From Flavobacteriales bacterium (lineage in GTDB: Bacteria; Bacteroidota; Bacteroidia; Flavobacteriales_C; GCA-002722245): a DNA stretch of 64,000 nucleotides. A program made the translations under genes and the position numbers. The notes beneath the pieces were generated by a model, which made no database searches, was not told where the DNA came from, and was given only the letters and a program-made list of their open reading frames with translations. The first letter of the stretch is position 1. The number at the start of each line of letters is the position of its first letter. Of this stretch, positions 45,807-56,608 are shown piece after piece. The DNA is taken from assembly GCA_023251095.1 (NCBI GenBank), contig JAHEZL010000006.1, positions 82,303-146,302 of the forward strand, in the 5' to 3' direction.

Positions 45807-48800
45807 ATGACCAGGGTATTATATAGTATATTATTTTTTTGTGTTTTTCTATCTGCGGGGAGCTATGCCCAAACAGACAGGGAATTTTGGTTTGTTGCCC
45901 CTGAGGTAACAAGCTCTCACGTTGACCGTCCGATTTACCTAAGAATTTCAGCCGGCGCCGCTGCCGCTACTGTCACCATTCAGCAACCTGCTAATGCTCC
46001 ATCATTTAACAGTGGTGTTCCTATGGTCATTGCTGTTGCTGCAAACTCTACGTTCTCTCAGGATTTAACGCCATGGATCACGCAAATTGAAAACGGAGAA
46101 CCTACTGCAAACATCATTGAAAACAAAGGTTTATACATCACTTCCGATCAGGACATTACTGTTTACTACGAAGTACTGGGAACCAATGGCGGTGGCGTAG
46201 TTCAAAACTCAGAAATTTTTTCATTGAAAGGCGACAATGCTTTAGGAACCACCTTTTATACTCCTTTTCAAAATTTACTCGACAATGCCAATAACTTATA
46301 TTGTGCGCCATGTATCACCGGTCGGTCTTCTTTTGATATCGTTGCCACCGTCGACAATACTACCATCACCATCACTCCTACTCAGGGCATCGTTGGTCAC
46401 GCCGCAGGAGTTCCTTTTACCATTGTATTGAATAGAGGTCAGACTTACTCCGGATTGGCCAACGGAACTTTAGCCGCCGAACATTTGAGCGGAACCCTCA
46501 TTACTTCCGATAAGCCCATTGCCGTTACCATTAAAGACGACTCGGTGCGTCAAAACTGGGCTTTGGATTTAATTGGTGATCAGCTGGTTCCTGTAAGTGT
46601 TTTAGGAACCGATTATATTGTGGTGAAGGGAGCATTGAACAGAAATAACGATGCCGGACTTTTTGGAAACAGCGATCCCAATCCGAATTTTGGCGACAGA
46701 GCCATTATTTGTGCCACTCAGGCCGGAACAACTGTCACCATCGGAGGCGTACTGAAAACTACTCTCGCCGCCGGACAAACCTACAACTATCAGGTAACTT
46801 TAGCATCTGAATACATTACCTTATCTCATCCTGCATATGTTTATCACCTCTCGGGTTTTGGAGATGAATTAGGTGGAGCTCTCTTACCTCCTATCGTTTG
46901 TACCGGTTCGCGTCAGGTTAGTATTTTCAGAGATACTGACGAACCTTTCTACATAAATATATTAGTGAAAAATGGCGGACAAGGAAATTTCAGTCTGAAA
47001 AACAATGTCACAGGCATCACCTCTTCCATTCCTTCAGGATCTTTTACCGTGGTTCCCAATACTCCTGTTGCAGGCGATTGGTATGCAGCAAGTATTTTAT
47101 ACAACACTACTGATTTTCCTGCAGGAAGTAGCGGATTGGTAACCAATAGCACCAACGATTTCCATGCCGGCATTATCAATGGTGAAGCAACCGGTGCAGG
47201 AGCGCGCTACGGTTATTTTTCTGATTATGCTGCAGTAACCGGCGGATCTGCCAGTGCGAATTCAACTCCTATTTGTTATAACTCCACTGCTACTTTGGTA
47301 GTAAGCGGAAGTGCCGGAAATATTCAATGGCAAAAATCGGCCGATGGTGTTGCAGGCTGGGCCAATGTTGTTGGTGGAAGCGGCGCAACCACTACTACTT
47401 ACACTACTCCTGCACAAACAGTAACCGCTTATTATCGTGCTGTTTTAACTAAAGGGACTTGCGTTTCTGCTTATTCTACAGTGGCTACGGTGACTGTTAA
47501 TCCTCTGACTGTTGTAGGTTCCGTTAGCAGCGATGCCACTGTTTGTTCAGGAAGCAATTCAGGAACATTAACACTATCGGGACATACCGGAAGCGTGGTG
47601 CGATGGGAATCATCGACCAATAATTTCGTGACCACCACTTCTATTGCCAACGTTACTACTTCGCAAACTTATACCAACATCGTTGCAACCACTAAATACA
47701 GAGCAGTGGTGCAATCAGGAGTGTGCAGTGCAGGAAACTCAACGAGCGCAACCATTACAGTTGATCCTGTTTCAGTAGGCGGAACCGTAAGTTCAAGCGC
47801 AACGGTTTGTTCGGGATCAAATACAGCAACTTTAACTTTAGCGGGGCATACCGGATCTGTTATCCGCTGGGAAAGTTCTACCGATAATTTTGTGACTACA
47901 ACTTCTATTGCGAATGTTACTACATCACAAGCTTATACCAACATTACTTCAACTACCAAATACAGAGCAGTGGTACAATCGGGTACTTGCGCAGCAGCAA
48001 ATTCCTCCAGCGTAACCATCACTGTTGATCCGGTTTCGGTAGGCGGAACGGTGAGTTCAAGCGCTACTGTTTGTTCAGGATCAAATACAGGAACTTTGAC
48101 TTTGGCCGGACATACAGGAAGTATTTTGCGCTGGGAAAGTTCTACCGATAATTTTGTGACTACCACTGTTATTGCAAATGTCACTACTTCACAAAGCTAT
48201 ACGAATATTGCTACCACTACTAAATACCGTGCTGTGGTTCAATCGGGATCTTGTAGCGCTGCAAATTCTGCAAGCGCCACCATCACTGTTGATGCGCCTA
48301 CTGTTGCAGGAACAGTTTCTTCCAGCGCAACGGTTTGTTCGGGAAGTAATTCAGGAACACTAACGCTGGCAGGACATACAGGAAGTGTGGTGCGCTGGGA
48401 AAGTTCAACCGATAATTTTGTGACTACAACATCTATTGTGAATGCAACTGCTTCACAAACTTATACCAACATTGCTGCCACTACTAAATACCGCGCAGTG
48501 GTTCAATCGGGAACCTGCGCTGCAGCCAATTCAACCAATGTGACTATTACAATAGATGCACCTACTGTAGCAGGAACAGTTTCTTCTGACGCAACAGTTT
48601 GTTCGGGAAGCAATTCTGCTACTTTAACTTTGGCCGGATACACCGGAAGCATTGTGCGCTGGGAAAGTTCTACAGATAATTTTACAACTACCACCTCTAT
48701 TGCGAATGTTACTGCATCACAAACTTATACCAACATTGTCGCTATTACTAAATACAGAGCCGTAGTAAAATCGGGAACCTGTTCTTCTGCTAATTCAACT

Positions 48801-51800
48801 GCCGCTACTATCACTGTTGATCCGGTAACAGTAGCAGGAACAGTTTCTTCGGATGCTACCGTTTGTTCCGGAAGCAATTCGGGAACGTTAACATTGGCAG
48901 GTAACACAGGAAGTATTGTGCGCTGGGAAAGCTCTACAGATAATTTTGTAACCACTACTTCTATTGTGAATATAACTGCTTCACAAACGTATACCAACAT
49001 TGCCGCTACTACTAAATACAGAGCAGTAGTAAAATCAGGAACCTGTTCATCAGCGAATTCTACGAATGCCACCATCACTGTTGATGCACCAACTGTTGCA
49101 GGAACTGTTTCTGCGAATGCTACAGTTTGTTCGGGAAGCAATTCAGGAACTTTAACGTTGGCGGGTAACACAGGAAGCATCGTTCGCTGGGAAAGTTCAA
49201 CAGATAATTTTGTTACTACCACTTCTATTGCAAACGTTACCGCTTCTCAAACTTATACCAACATCGCCGCTGCAACTAAATACAGAGCAGTAGTAAAATC
49301 GGGAACATGTTCTTCAGCCAATTCTACCAGCGCTACTATTTCTATAGATGCGCCCACTGTTGCAGGAACAGTTTCTTCAGATGCCACCGTTTGTTCGGGA
49401 AGCAATTCGGGAACTTTGACGCTCGCAGGATATACAGGAAGCATAGTTCGCTGGGAAAGTTCCACCAACAATTTTGTGGCTACTACCACTATCGCCAATG
49501 TTACTGCTTCGCAAACCTATACCAATATTGTTGCCATTACGAAATACAGAGCAGTAGTAAAATCAGGAACTTGTTCTTCGGCCAATTCAAGCAATGCAAC
49601 CATTACTGTTGATCCTGTAACAGTAGCCGGAACAGTTTCTGCAAGCGCAACAGTTTGTTCAGGATCAAATTCGGGAACTTTAACACTGGCAGGACATACA
49701 GGAAATGTTGTACGCTGGGAAAGTTCAACCGATAATTTTGCTACCGCTACTTCTATTGTCAACACAACATCTTCACAAACTTATACCAATCTTGTTACTG
49801 CAACCAAATATCGTGCAGTGGTGCAATCAGGAACTTGTGCTGCAGCAAATTCTGTTAGCGCTTCTATCTCATTAGATGTTCCAACAGTTGCAGGATCTGT
49901 TACTTCCGATGCTACCGTTTGCGCAGGAGGAAATTCGGGCACGCTGACTTTAGCAGGATATACCGGAAGCATTGTGCGCTGGGAAAGTTCGACGGATAAC
50001 TTTGTCACGACTTCCAGCATCGTTAATACTACCACTACTCAAAACTATCTCAATCTTTTAGCTACTACTAAATACAGAGCTGTGGTGCAATCGGGAACTT
50101 GTTCTGCTGCGAATTCTGCCAGCGCAACCATCACCATCGGGAATATTACGGTAGGTGGAACAGTGAGCAGCGATGCCACAGTTTGTTCAGGCTCCAACTC
50201 GGGAACATTAACGCTGGCCGGACATACAGGCGATGTATTACAATGGGAAAGTTCAATAGATAATTTTGTTACGCCTGTTGTTATTGCGAATATCACCACT
50301 TCACAGAACTACTTAAACTTAGTAACGACTACAAAATATCGTGCGTTAGTACAATCGGGAACTTGTACTTCTGCTTACTCCGGTGAAGTTGAAATTACAG
50401 TAGGTGCTGTTTCTGATGGTGGAGCGGTGAACAGCGATACTTCTGTTTGTATGGGTGCCAATGCAGGAACATTGACTTTGGTGAGTTACAGCGGAAATAT
50501 TTTAAACTGGGAAAGTTCAACCGACAATTTTGTCACCACTACCAACATTGCCAATATCACTGCAACACAAGCTTACAACAATCTTGCGCTAGCTACTAAA
50601 TACAGAGCCGTGGTACAATCGGGAATGTGTGCACCTGCAAATTCTGTTGCAGCTACTATTTCCATTGATGCTCCTACCGTTGCAGGAACTGTTTCTTCTG
50701 ATGCTACTGTTTGTTCGGGAAGCAATTCGGGAACGTTAACACTCGCCGGAAATACGGGAAGTATTTTACGTTGGGAAAGTTCAACGGATAATTTTGTGAC
50801 GATCAATAGCATTGCAAACATCACTGCTTCACAAAACTATAACAACCTTATTGCGGCAACAAAATACAGAGCCATCGTTCAATCGGGAACCTGTTCTTCT
50901 GCCACGACAAATGAAGTCACGATTTCTACCGACGCCCCTACCCTTGCCGGAACAGTCAATTCAGATGCTACGGTTTGTGCCGGAGGAAATTCTGGAACTT
51001 TAACTTTATCGGGATACACAGGAAGTATTTTACGCTGGGAAAGTTCAACCGATAATTTTGTAAGCACTACCAACATCGTCAATGTCAGCAACACGCAAAA
51101 TTATTTGAACCTGATGAGCTCCACAAAATACAGAGCGGTAGTACAATCGGGAACCTGTGCTTTAGCGAATTCTGTTAGCGCAACAATTTCTACTGATGTT
51201 CCTACTGTGGGTGGCACCATTAATTCCGATACCACCGTGTGTTCGGGAGCACATTCTGCAACACTGAATTTAATTGGTTATACAGGAACAATTGATCATT
51301 GGGAAAGTTCAACCGATAATTTTACTACCAGCACCAGCATTGCAAATATCACAGCTTCACAAATTTACACCAACCTCACCGGCACTACAAAATACAGAGC
51401 CGTATTAACATCGGGAGTTTGTCCTTCGGCGAATTCAGCAGAAGCAACTATTTCAATTGATGCTCCTACAGTTGCCGGAACAGTTAGTTCCGATACAACA
51501 GTTTGTTCAGGTTCAAATTCAGGAACTTTAAATTTATCAGGATACACCGGAAGCATTGTTCGCTGGGAAAGCTCCACCGATAATTTTGTAAGCACTACCA
51601 CTATCGCCAATGTTATTGCATCGCAATTGTACAACAACATCAACAGCACAACAAAATACAGAGCAGTTGTAAAATCAGGAACCTGTCCGGCTGTGAATTC
51701 AACTGCTGCTTTAATTTCAACTGACATTCCTACTGTTGCCGGAATATTGAGTTCTGATACGACAGTTTGTTCGGGAGCAAATTCAGGAACCTTAAATTTA

Positions 51801-54113
51801 TTGGGATCTACCGGAAGCATCGTTCGCTGGGAAAGTTCAACGGATAATTTTGTCACTACAACGAATATTGCCAACATCACTTCCTCCTATTCTTATACCA
51901 ATAATACCGCTACCACTAAATACAGAGTGGTGATTCAATCGGGTACTTGTACATCCATCAATTCAAATAGCGCAACAGTGACTATTGATCCATCGACCTT
52001 AGGAGGATCGGTTGGAACCAGCGCAACGGTTTGTTACTTTTCAAATTCGGGGACTTTAAATTTATCGGGACAAAGAGGAACGATATTGGGCTGGGAAAGT
52101 TCAACAGATAATTTTGTAACTACAAACAATATCGTAAATACAAATCCTACGCATATTTTTTCAGCGCTGCTGGCCACTACAAAATTCCGCGCAGTTGTAA
52201 AATCAGGCGTTTGTCCGATTGCCAATTCAGTAACTGCAATGATCACTGTAGATGTACCGAGCGTTGGTGGAAGTATTAGTTCCGACACTATTATTTGTGC
52301 CGGAGTAAATTCAGGAACTTTACATCTCACAGGCAATACCGGAACTATTCTCAGATGGGAAAGTTCCAACGACGATTTTACGACTGTCGATTTGATTTCA
52401 AATACAAGCACTACTCAATCCTATTCCAATTTAACAGCCACTAAAAAATACAGAGCAGTTGTAAAATCAGGAGCATGTACTTTCGCCAAATCAAGCGCTG
52501 CTAAAATCAAAGTTGATTCTGTATCGGATGGAGGAACGGTATCATCGGATATTACTGTTTGTTTAGGATCAAATTCCGGAACATTGAATTTAAGCGGAAA
52601 GACAGGAAGTGTGCTCTATTGGGAACAGTCTACCGATAACTTTGCAACAGCATCACCTATTCCGAATACAACAACTACTTTAGTGTACAACGATATTTCT
52701 GTGCCAACAAAATACAGAGCCGTTGTAAAATCGGGAACCTGTAACGCAGCCAATTCCGATAGCGCTGTCATCAGCATTTATCCTTTATCGGTTGGCGGAC
52801 AAATCAGTTCAAGTGTTCATGAATGTTTTGGAAATAACAGCGGAACACTAACGCTTCAAAATTTCACAGGAACTGTTCAAAGCTGGGAAATTTCCGAAGA
52901 TAATTTTGTTACTTCAAGCGTGCTTGCGAATGCAACAAGTTCTCAACCCTATTCTAATTTAGTGAACACTACCTACTACAGAGCCATTGTAAAATCAGGA
53001 ACCTGTCCGCAAAAAAATTCAACATCAGCCACCATTACTATTGATCCAACCACAGTACCGGGAACAGTGATCAGCAGCGCAACGGTTTGTCCGGGAAACA
53101 ACACCGGAACTTTAGCTTTAATTCAACATAGCGGTAGTATTTTGTATTGGGAAAGTTCTCCCGATAATTTTGCTACAAGCACAGTGATTCCAAATATTAA
53201 GATCATTCAAAAATATACTAATCTGGAAGACACAACGTGGTACAGGGCAATCATAAAATCAGGAGTATGCGCCCAGGCTTATTCTATCCCGGCTAAAATT
53301 ACCGTTACTCCTCATGCCCTTGGTGGCGACATTTTATCGGACACTGTAGTTTGCTACGGACAAAACTTTGGTACCTTATCTTTGAAAAATCAAAGAGGAG
53401 ATCTTTTGTATTGGGAAAGTACTACCGACAGTTTTGTGAAAACCACAAAATTATTGGTGTACACCACTACCAAAGATTATGTCAACTTAACCGAAACCAC
53501 ACAATACAGAGCCGTGTTGAGATTCGGAAACTGTCCGGAAGAACAATCACAACCGGTGACCGTTGCAGTTGATCCTTTGTTCTCTATCGATCTTGGTGCC
53601 GATACCACCATTTGCTTTAAAAAAGGAGAATGGCTGGGCAACGTTTCAAATTCTTTCACTTCGGTATTGTGGTCGGATCAATCCACCGATTATTCTATCT
53701 CTGTAAAACAAGCCGGAACGGTTTGGGTTAAAGTAACCAATGCTGCATCCTGCTCAGCGCAAGACACTGTTAACATAGAAGCTTATTGCGAAAAAATAGA
53801 CATTTGCTTCCCTGACGTAATCACGCCGAACAACGATGGCTTGAACGACTATTTTAAACCTTGCGTGGAAATCGACGGCGAAAGATCAGAAGGAAGCGAC
53901 GAGCTGATCAATGAAAATGTAAGCTTCAAAAAATTTGAAGTTCACGACAGATGGGGCATCAAAGTTTTTGAATCGGACAACAAAATCCCTAAATGGAACG
54001 GCGATAATTTTGTGAATTCCGTTTCAGCAGGAACCTATTACTACTATGTAACATTCACCGATTTGAACGGTGTACCCTACGAACAAACAGGGTATGTTAC
54101 CGTGATCAAATAA
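45807..54113 (+). CDS. Giant repetitive surface protein: IgGFc-binding-like head, 23 tandem 88-residue repeats, T9SS type B tail
   Basis: The 2768-residue protein has a signal peptide (ending SYAQTDREFWF, about residue 22) and an N-terminal domain of about 460 residues resembling the IgGFc-binding N-terminal module (REFWFVAPEVTSSH, SDQDITVYYEVLG). One divergent Ig-like unit follows (about 488-569). Then come 23 tandem repeats of exactly 88 residues (570-2593), each with VCSGSNSGTLTLAG, RWESSTDNFVTTT and KYRAVVQSGTC. The C-terminal about 175 residues include FPDVITPNNDGLNDYF and the type B sorting domain. Each repeat keeps two cysteines, fitting a disulfide-closed Ig-like fold. A long adhesive stalk is the most likely role. 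The early repeats are nearly identical, the later ones divergent. Confidence 0.93.
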   Translation: MTRVLYSILFFCVFLSAGSYAQTDREFWFVAPEVTSSHVDRPIYLRISAGAAAATVTIQQPANAPSFNSGVPMVIAVAANSTFSQDLTPWITQIENGEPTANIIENKGLYITSDQDITVYYEVLGTNGGGVVQNSEIFSLKGDNALGTTFYTPFQNLLDNANNLYCAPCITGRSSFDIVATVDNTTITITPTQGIVGHAAGVPFTIVLNRGQTYSGLANGTLAAEHLSGTLITSDKPIAVTIKDDSVRQNWALDLIGDQLVPVSVLGTDYIVVKGALNRNNDAGLFGNSDPNPNFGDRAIICATQAGTTVTIGGVLKTTLAAGQTYNYQVTLASEYITLSHPAYVYHLSGFGDELGGALLPPIVCTGSRQVSIFRDTDEPFYINILVKNGGQGNFSLKNNVTGITSSIPSGSFTVVPNTPVAGDWYAASILYNTTDFPAGSSGLVTNSTNDFHAGIINGEATGAGARYGYFSDYAAVTGGSASANSTPICYNSTATLVVSGSAGNIQWQKSADGVAGWANVVGGSGATTTTYTTPAQTVTAYYRAVLTKGTCVSAYSTVATVTVNPLTVVGSVSSDATVCSGSNSGTLTLSGHTGSVVRWESSTNNFVTTTSIANVTTSQTYTNIVATTKYRAVVQSGVCSAGNSTSATITVDPVSVGGTVSSSATVCSGSNTATLTLAGHTGSVIRWESSTDNFVTTTSIANVTTSQAYTNITSTTKYRAVVQSGTCAAANSSSVTITVDPVSVGGTVSSSATVCSGSNTGTLTLAGHTGSILRWESSTDNFVTTTVIANVTTSQSYTNIATTTKYRAVVQSGSCSAANSASATITVDAPTVAGTVSSSATVCSGSNSGTLTLAGHTGSVVRWESSTDNFVTTTSIVNATASQTYTNIAATTKYRAVVQSGTCAAANSTNVTITIDAPTVAGTVSSDATVCSGSNSATLTLAGYTGSIVRWESSTDNFTTTTSIANVTASQTYTNIVAITKYRAVVKSGTCSSANSTAATITVDPVTVAGTVSSDATVCSGSNSGTLTLAGNTGSIVRWESSTDNFVTTTSIVNITASQTYTNIAATTKYRAVVKSGTCSSANSTNATITVDAPTVAGTVSANATVCSGSNSGTLTLAGNTGSIVRWESSTDNFVTTTSIANVTASQTYTNIAAATKYRAVVKSGTCSSANSTSATISIDAPTVAGTVSSDATVCSGSNSGTLTLAGYTGSIVRWESSTNNFVATTTIANVTASQTYTNIVAITKYRAVVKSGTCSSANSSNATITVDPVTVAGTVSASATVCSGSNSGTLTLAGHTGNVVRWESSTDNFATATSIVNTTSSQTYTNLVTATKYRAVVQSGTCAAANSVSASISLDVPTVAGSVTSDATVCAGGNSGTLTLAGYTGSIVRWESSTDNFVTTSSIVNTTTTQNYLNLLATTKYRAVVQSGTCSAANSASATITIGNITVGGTVSSDATVCSGSNSGTLTLAGHTGDVLQWESSIDNFVTPVVIANITTSQNYLNLVTTTKYRALVQSGTCTSAYSGEVEITVGAVSDGGAVNSDTSVCMGANAGTLTLVSYSGNILNWESSTDNFVTTTNIANITATQAYNNLALATKYRAVVQSGMCAPANSVAATISIDAPTVAGTVSSDATVCSGSNSGTLTLAGNTGSILRWESSTDNFVTINSIANITASQNYNNLIAATKYRAIVQSGTCSSATTNEVTISTDAPTLAGTVNSDATVCAGGNSGTLTLSGYTGSILRWESSTDNFVSTTNIVNVSNTQNYLNLMSSTKYRAVVQSGTCALANSVSATISTDVPTVGGTINSDTTVCSGAHSATLNLIGYTGTIDHWESSTDNFTTSTSIANITASQIYTNLTGTTKYRAVLTSGVCPSANSAEATISIDAPTVAGTVSSDTTVCSGSNSGTLNLSGYTGSIVRWESSTDNFVSTTTIANVIASQLYNNINSTTKYRAVVKSGTCPAVNSTAALISTDIPTVAGILSSDTTVCSGANSGTLNLLGSTGSIVRWESSTDNFVTTTNIANITSSYSYTNNTATTKYRVVIQSGTCTSINSNSATVTIDPSTLGGSVGTSATVCYFSNSGTLNLSGQRGTILGWESSTDNFVTTNNIVNTNPTHIFSALLATTKFRAVVKSGVCPIANSVTAMITVDVPSVGGSISSDTIICAGVNSGTLHLTGNTGTILRWESSNDDFTTVDLISNTSTTQSYSNLTATKKYRAVVKSGACTFAKSSAAKIKVDSVSDGGTVSSDITVCLGSNSGTLNLSGKTGSVLYWEQSTDNFATASPIPNTTTTLVYNDISVPTKYRAVVKSGTCNAANSDSAVISIYPLSVGGQISSSVHECFGNNSGTLTLQNFTGTVQSWEISEDNFVTSSVLANATSSQPYSNLVNTTYYRAIVKSGTCPQKNSTSATITIDPTTVPGTVISSATVCPGNNTGTLALIQHSGSILYWESSPDNFATSTVIPNIKIIQKYTNLEDTTWYRAIIKSGVCAQAYSIPAKITVTPHALGGDILSDTVVCYGQNFGTLSLKNQRGDLLYWESTTDSFVKTTKLLVYTTTKDYVNLTETTQYRAVLRFGNCPEEQSQPVTVAVDPLFSIDLGADTTICFKKGEWLGNVSNSFTSVLWSDQSTDYSISVKQAGTVWVKVTNAASCSAQDTVNIEAYCEKIDICFPDVITPNNDGLNDYFKPCVEIDGERSEGSDELINENVSFKKFEVHDRWGIKVFESDNKIPKWNGDNFVNSVSAGTYYYYVTFTDLNGVPYEQTGYVTVIK
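47514..53585 (+). repeat. 23 tandem 264-bp coding repeats
   Basis: The period is exactly 264 bp (88 codons) across all 23 units without any indel: 23 x 264 = 6072 bp, which matches the coordinates. Units 1-9 are very similar at the protein level. Units from about 15 onwards drift, and units 18-23 keep mainly the tryptophan, the two cysteines and the YRA motif. The more homogeneous 5' part suggests recent duplication or gene conversion there. Confidence 0.95.
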
Positions 54114-54213
54114 TTTCACTAAGTGAATTCATTGAAAGTGAGAGAATCAGCATACAGACCTGATACCGTCAGAAGAAAAAAATTTACTGAAGGCGAAGTG
54201 GAAATAAAACATT

Positions 54214-54248
54214 AAAAAAAACTCCGCTAAGCAGAATACTTAGCGGAG
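54214..54248 (-). terminator. Terminator of the GH18-GH5 operon
   Basis: CTCCGCTAAG (54222-54231) and CTTAGCGGAG (54239-54248) form a perfect 10-bp stem with a 7-nt loop. On the minus strand it is followed by eight U (plus-strand A-run 54214-54221). It ends transcription 7 nt beyond the GH5 stop. Confidence 0.92.
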
Positions 54249-54254
54249 CAATAT

Positions 54255-56600
54255 TTACAACTTAATAATTTTAATTACCTGCGTTTTATTTTCATGCACC
54301 AACTGAACAAAATAAATTCCCGCTGCTAAATCAGAACCGAAAGAAATATTTTCATTGGTAAAGTGCGCCGATGAATTATACACTTCCACTCCCCTGCTGT
54401 CGATAGCTTTTATACTGAGCGGCGAAGAAAATTCGGAAGATACTTTTAAAGAAGTTTCGTTTGTAAACGGACTAGGATAAGCGGAATATGAATCGATTTT
54501 TTCCACGTCTATGCCTGTCGACAATACATCCACAAAATCCAGCGAGCTGATATTGTATCCCGCCGTAGCAACAAGTAATTTCAAAGCATGCTTGCCTGCT
54601 GTAAGATTAATGTTTCCCAAACTAAAATCTTTCCAGGTATCCCAACCCGCGGTAGATCCTACAGTAGCGTTATTGATGATAGTCGTTTCATCTAATAACA
54701 CAGAAACTTTTCCTCCATTTCCGGCTGCGCGAATTTTCACCGAATAAGTACTTGTAAAAGCAACATCAGCGGTATACTGCATCCATTCGGCAGTCTCCAT
54801 CCAACCCACTATAGCTTTATTTTCAGCGTTGGAATACTGAACATCTACTCCATCATTTCTGAAATACCAGCCGGTGTTCCATGCGGTATAACTTCCACCG
54901 CCGGCGCCAAACTGAGAAGTTTGATAAACAAGATCGCTATACGCAATTCCATTTTTTCCCATGTCATATTCCACAGCGGAAATCACACCGGGAAGATGGT
55001 GAGGAGCAAACCCTCTTGCTGCAGAATTGGGCGCAGGAAATAAGGAAAACAAATAATCACGATTAATTTTGCAGTTGCTCAGTTTTACATTTTGCAACAG
55101 TTCATTTAAAATTGTTTGTCCGGTATTGGCCGATGGTTTTGCTCCGCCATTGATATAACCCGCTAAAGCCGACCAATTATTAGGTTCATTAAAAGCCACC
55201 ATTCCCGAAACACTACCCATTTTTTTGTAAGGCCAAACTGCCCATCCAATGTTGTGTTTGGCCATCAAATCAACAGTTTCTGCATTCCAGTGATTGGAAT
55301 TTTCACTGAACTCACCCAACCAAATTGGCACGTTCTGACCGTCGCGAATGTTAAAAATAAAATTGAGGGAAGCATCAGTAACATCATTCCAGTACTTATG
55401 AAAACTGTAAGCCATGTTATTGTCCCACTTTGGCGTTAAACCATTGTAATCATTGGCATAGCTGTTTCCTTCAATGAATATAATATGATTGTTATCTACA
55501 GTACGAATAGCTGTTGTGATGTCCTGCATCAATTGCATCAGCATAGTATTTCCCGGAAGAGTCCAATTGGTTTCATTGATCAAATCATATCCGCCAACAT
55601 ATTGTTCATTAACATAGCGCTCGGCAAATTTTTTCCAGAGCTTCACTGTTTGATCGCGATTGGCGGCACTTTCCCAAAGTGAAGGTTGCCCTGCAACATA
55701 ATCACTGATGTCGCCACTGCTTTCTCCACCGGGTGCTGCATGCAAATCTAAAATCACATAAATCTTATTGGCCTTGCACCAGGAGATAACAGAATCCACC
55801 ATTACAAATCCGCTTTCTAAAAAAACAGTTGGCTGACCTAGCGGTGTAAACAGATTGTAATGCATCGGCAAACGAATAGAGTTGAATCCCCATATAGCCA
55901 AACTATCAATATCAGTTTTGGTTAAATAGTTTTTATAGTAGTCCTTATAAAACTGATCGGCATTGGATTGCCCTACTACATCAGCAATTTTTTGTTTGAT
56001 GATGTGTTGGAAACCACCACCTAAATTCATCATATACCCTTCTTGTACCATGTAATTACCAATATTGACGGCCTTCATCACAAAATTCCCATTGTTGTTG
56101 ACGATGTTTTTTCCGCTGGCGTGTAAAAATCCCGGACCGCCGGAAACAACTGTTGCGCTTACATTCACGTAATTGAAATTGAATCCGCCTGTAGCAGCAA
56201 TTACTTTTAAAACATGAGATCCTGCACTTAAATTAATTTTTTGGAAAGTAGTTGTCATCCAGGTTTGCCATCCGCCGGTGATAGGCAAAGCCATTGAAAG
56301 CCCAACATCTTTACCATCTATTTCCATGCGAATTACGCCGCCATACAAACTCGCACTTCTGAAAGAAAAATCGAAATTCCCTCCAGTCGCCACAGAAATA
56401 TCATAGGTCAGCCAATCGTTATCATCGGTCCAACCAATGTTGGAACCACCTCCCGCATCTGTAGTTGCTTCCGTTTGAATGCCCAACATAGCAGAATAAT
56501 TTTCTGCTTCAATTTTACCCGGAAGGGGTACAACAGCAGCAAAAAGTGAGGTGACAGACAATACCGGAAAAATGAAAATAAATTTTAATGAAGTTCCCAT
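54255..56600 (-). CDS. GH5 glycoside hydrolase with two CBM6-like modules and T9SS type A tail
   Basis: The 781-residue protein has a signal peptide (about residues 1-22), a CBM6-like module (about 28-150, starting LPGKIEAENYSAM), a GH5 catalytic domain (about 160-505), a second CBM6-like module (about 555-690) and a type A sorting domain (about 700-781). The GH5 acid/base is E343 in YDLINETNW and the nucleophile E430 in IWLGEFSENS; LDLHAAPGGE is typical. GH5 covers cellulases, beta-1,3- and beta-1,6-glucanases and others, and I cannot fix the subfamily. The CBM6 modules and the GH16, GH18 and GH81 neighbours favour a beta-glucan substrate. It starts 8 nt after the GH18 stop. Confidence 0.9.
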   Translation of the reverse strand: MGTSLKFIFIFPVLSVTSLFAAVVPLPGKIEAENYSAMLGIQTEATTDAGGGSNIGWTDDNDWLTYDISVATGGNFDFSFRSASLYGGVIRMEIDGKDVGLSMALPITGGWQTWMTTTFQKINLSAGSHVLKVIAATGGFNFNYVNVSATVVSGGPGFLHASGKNIVNNNGNFVMKAVNIGNYMVQEGYMMNLGGGFQHIIKQKIADVVGQSNADQFYKDYYKNYLTKTDIDSLAIWGFNSIRLPMHYNLFTPLGQPTVFLESGFVMVDSVISWCKANKIYVILDLHAAPGGESSGDISDYVAGQPSLWESAANRDQTVKLWKKFAERYVNEQYVGGYDLINETNWTLPGNTMLMQLMQDITTAIRTVDNNHIIFIEGNSYANDYNGLTPKWDNNMAYSFHKYWNDVTDASLNFIFNIRDGQNVPIWLGEFSENSNHWNAETVDLMAKHNIGWAVWPYKKMGSVSGMVAFNEPNNWSALAGYINGGAKPSANTGQTILNELLQNVKLSNCKINRDYLFSLFPAPNSAARGFAPHHLPGVISAVEYDMGKNGIAYSDLVYQTSQFGAGGGSYTAWNTGWYFRNDGVDVQYSNAENKAIVGWMETAEWMQYTADVAFTSTYSVKIRAAGNGGKVSVLLDETTIINNATVGSTAGWDTWKDFSLGNINLTAGKHALKLLVATAGYNISSLDFVDVLSTGIDVEKIDSYSAYPSPFTNETSLKVSSEFSSPLSIKAIDSRGVEVYNSSAHFTNENISFGSDLAAGIYFVQLVHENKTQVIKIIKL

Positions 56601-56608
56601 AATTTAGT

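Noticed and set aside
47933..52411. Many antisense open frames of 60-171 residues inside the giant repeat gene
   Set aside because: They repeat the same translated pattern every 264 bp, so they are mirror frames of the coding repeat and not independent genes.
47514..53585. Regular repeats that might suggest a CRISPR or satellite array
   Set aside because: The unit is 264 bp, fully coding, without unique spacers, and lies inside one long open frame.
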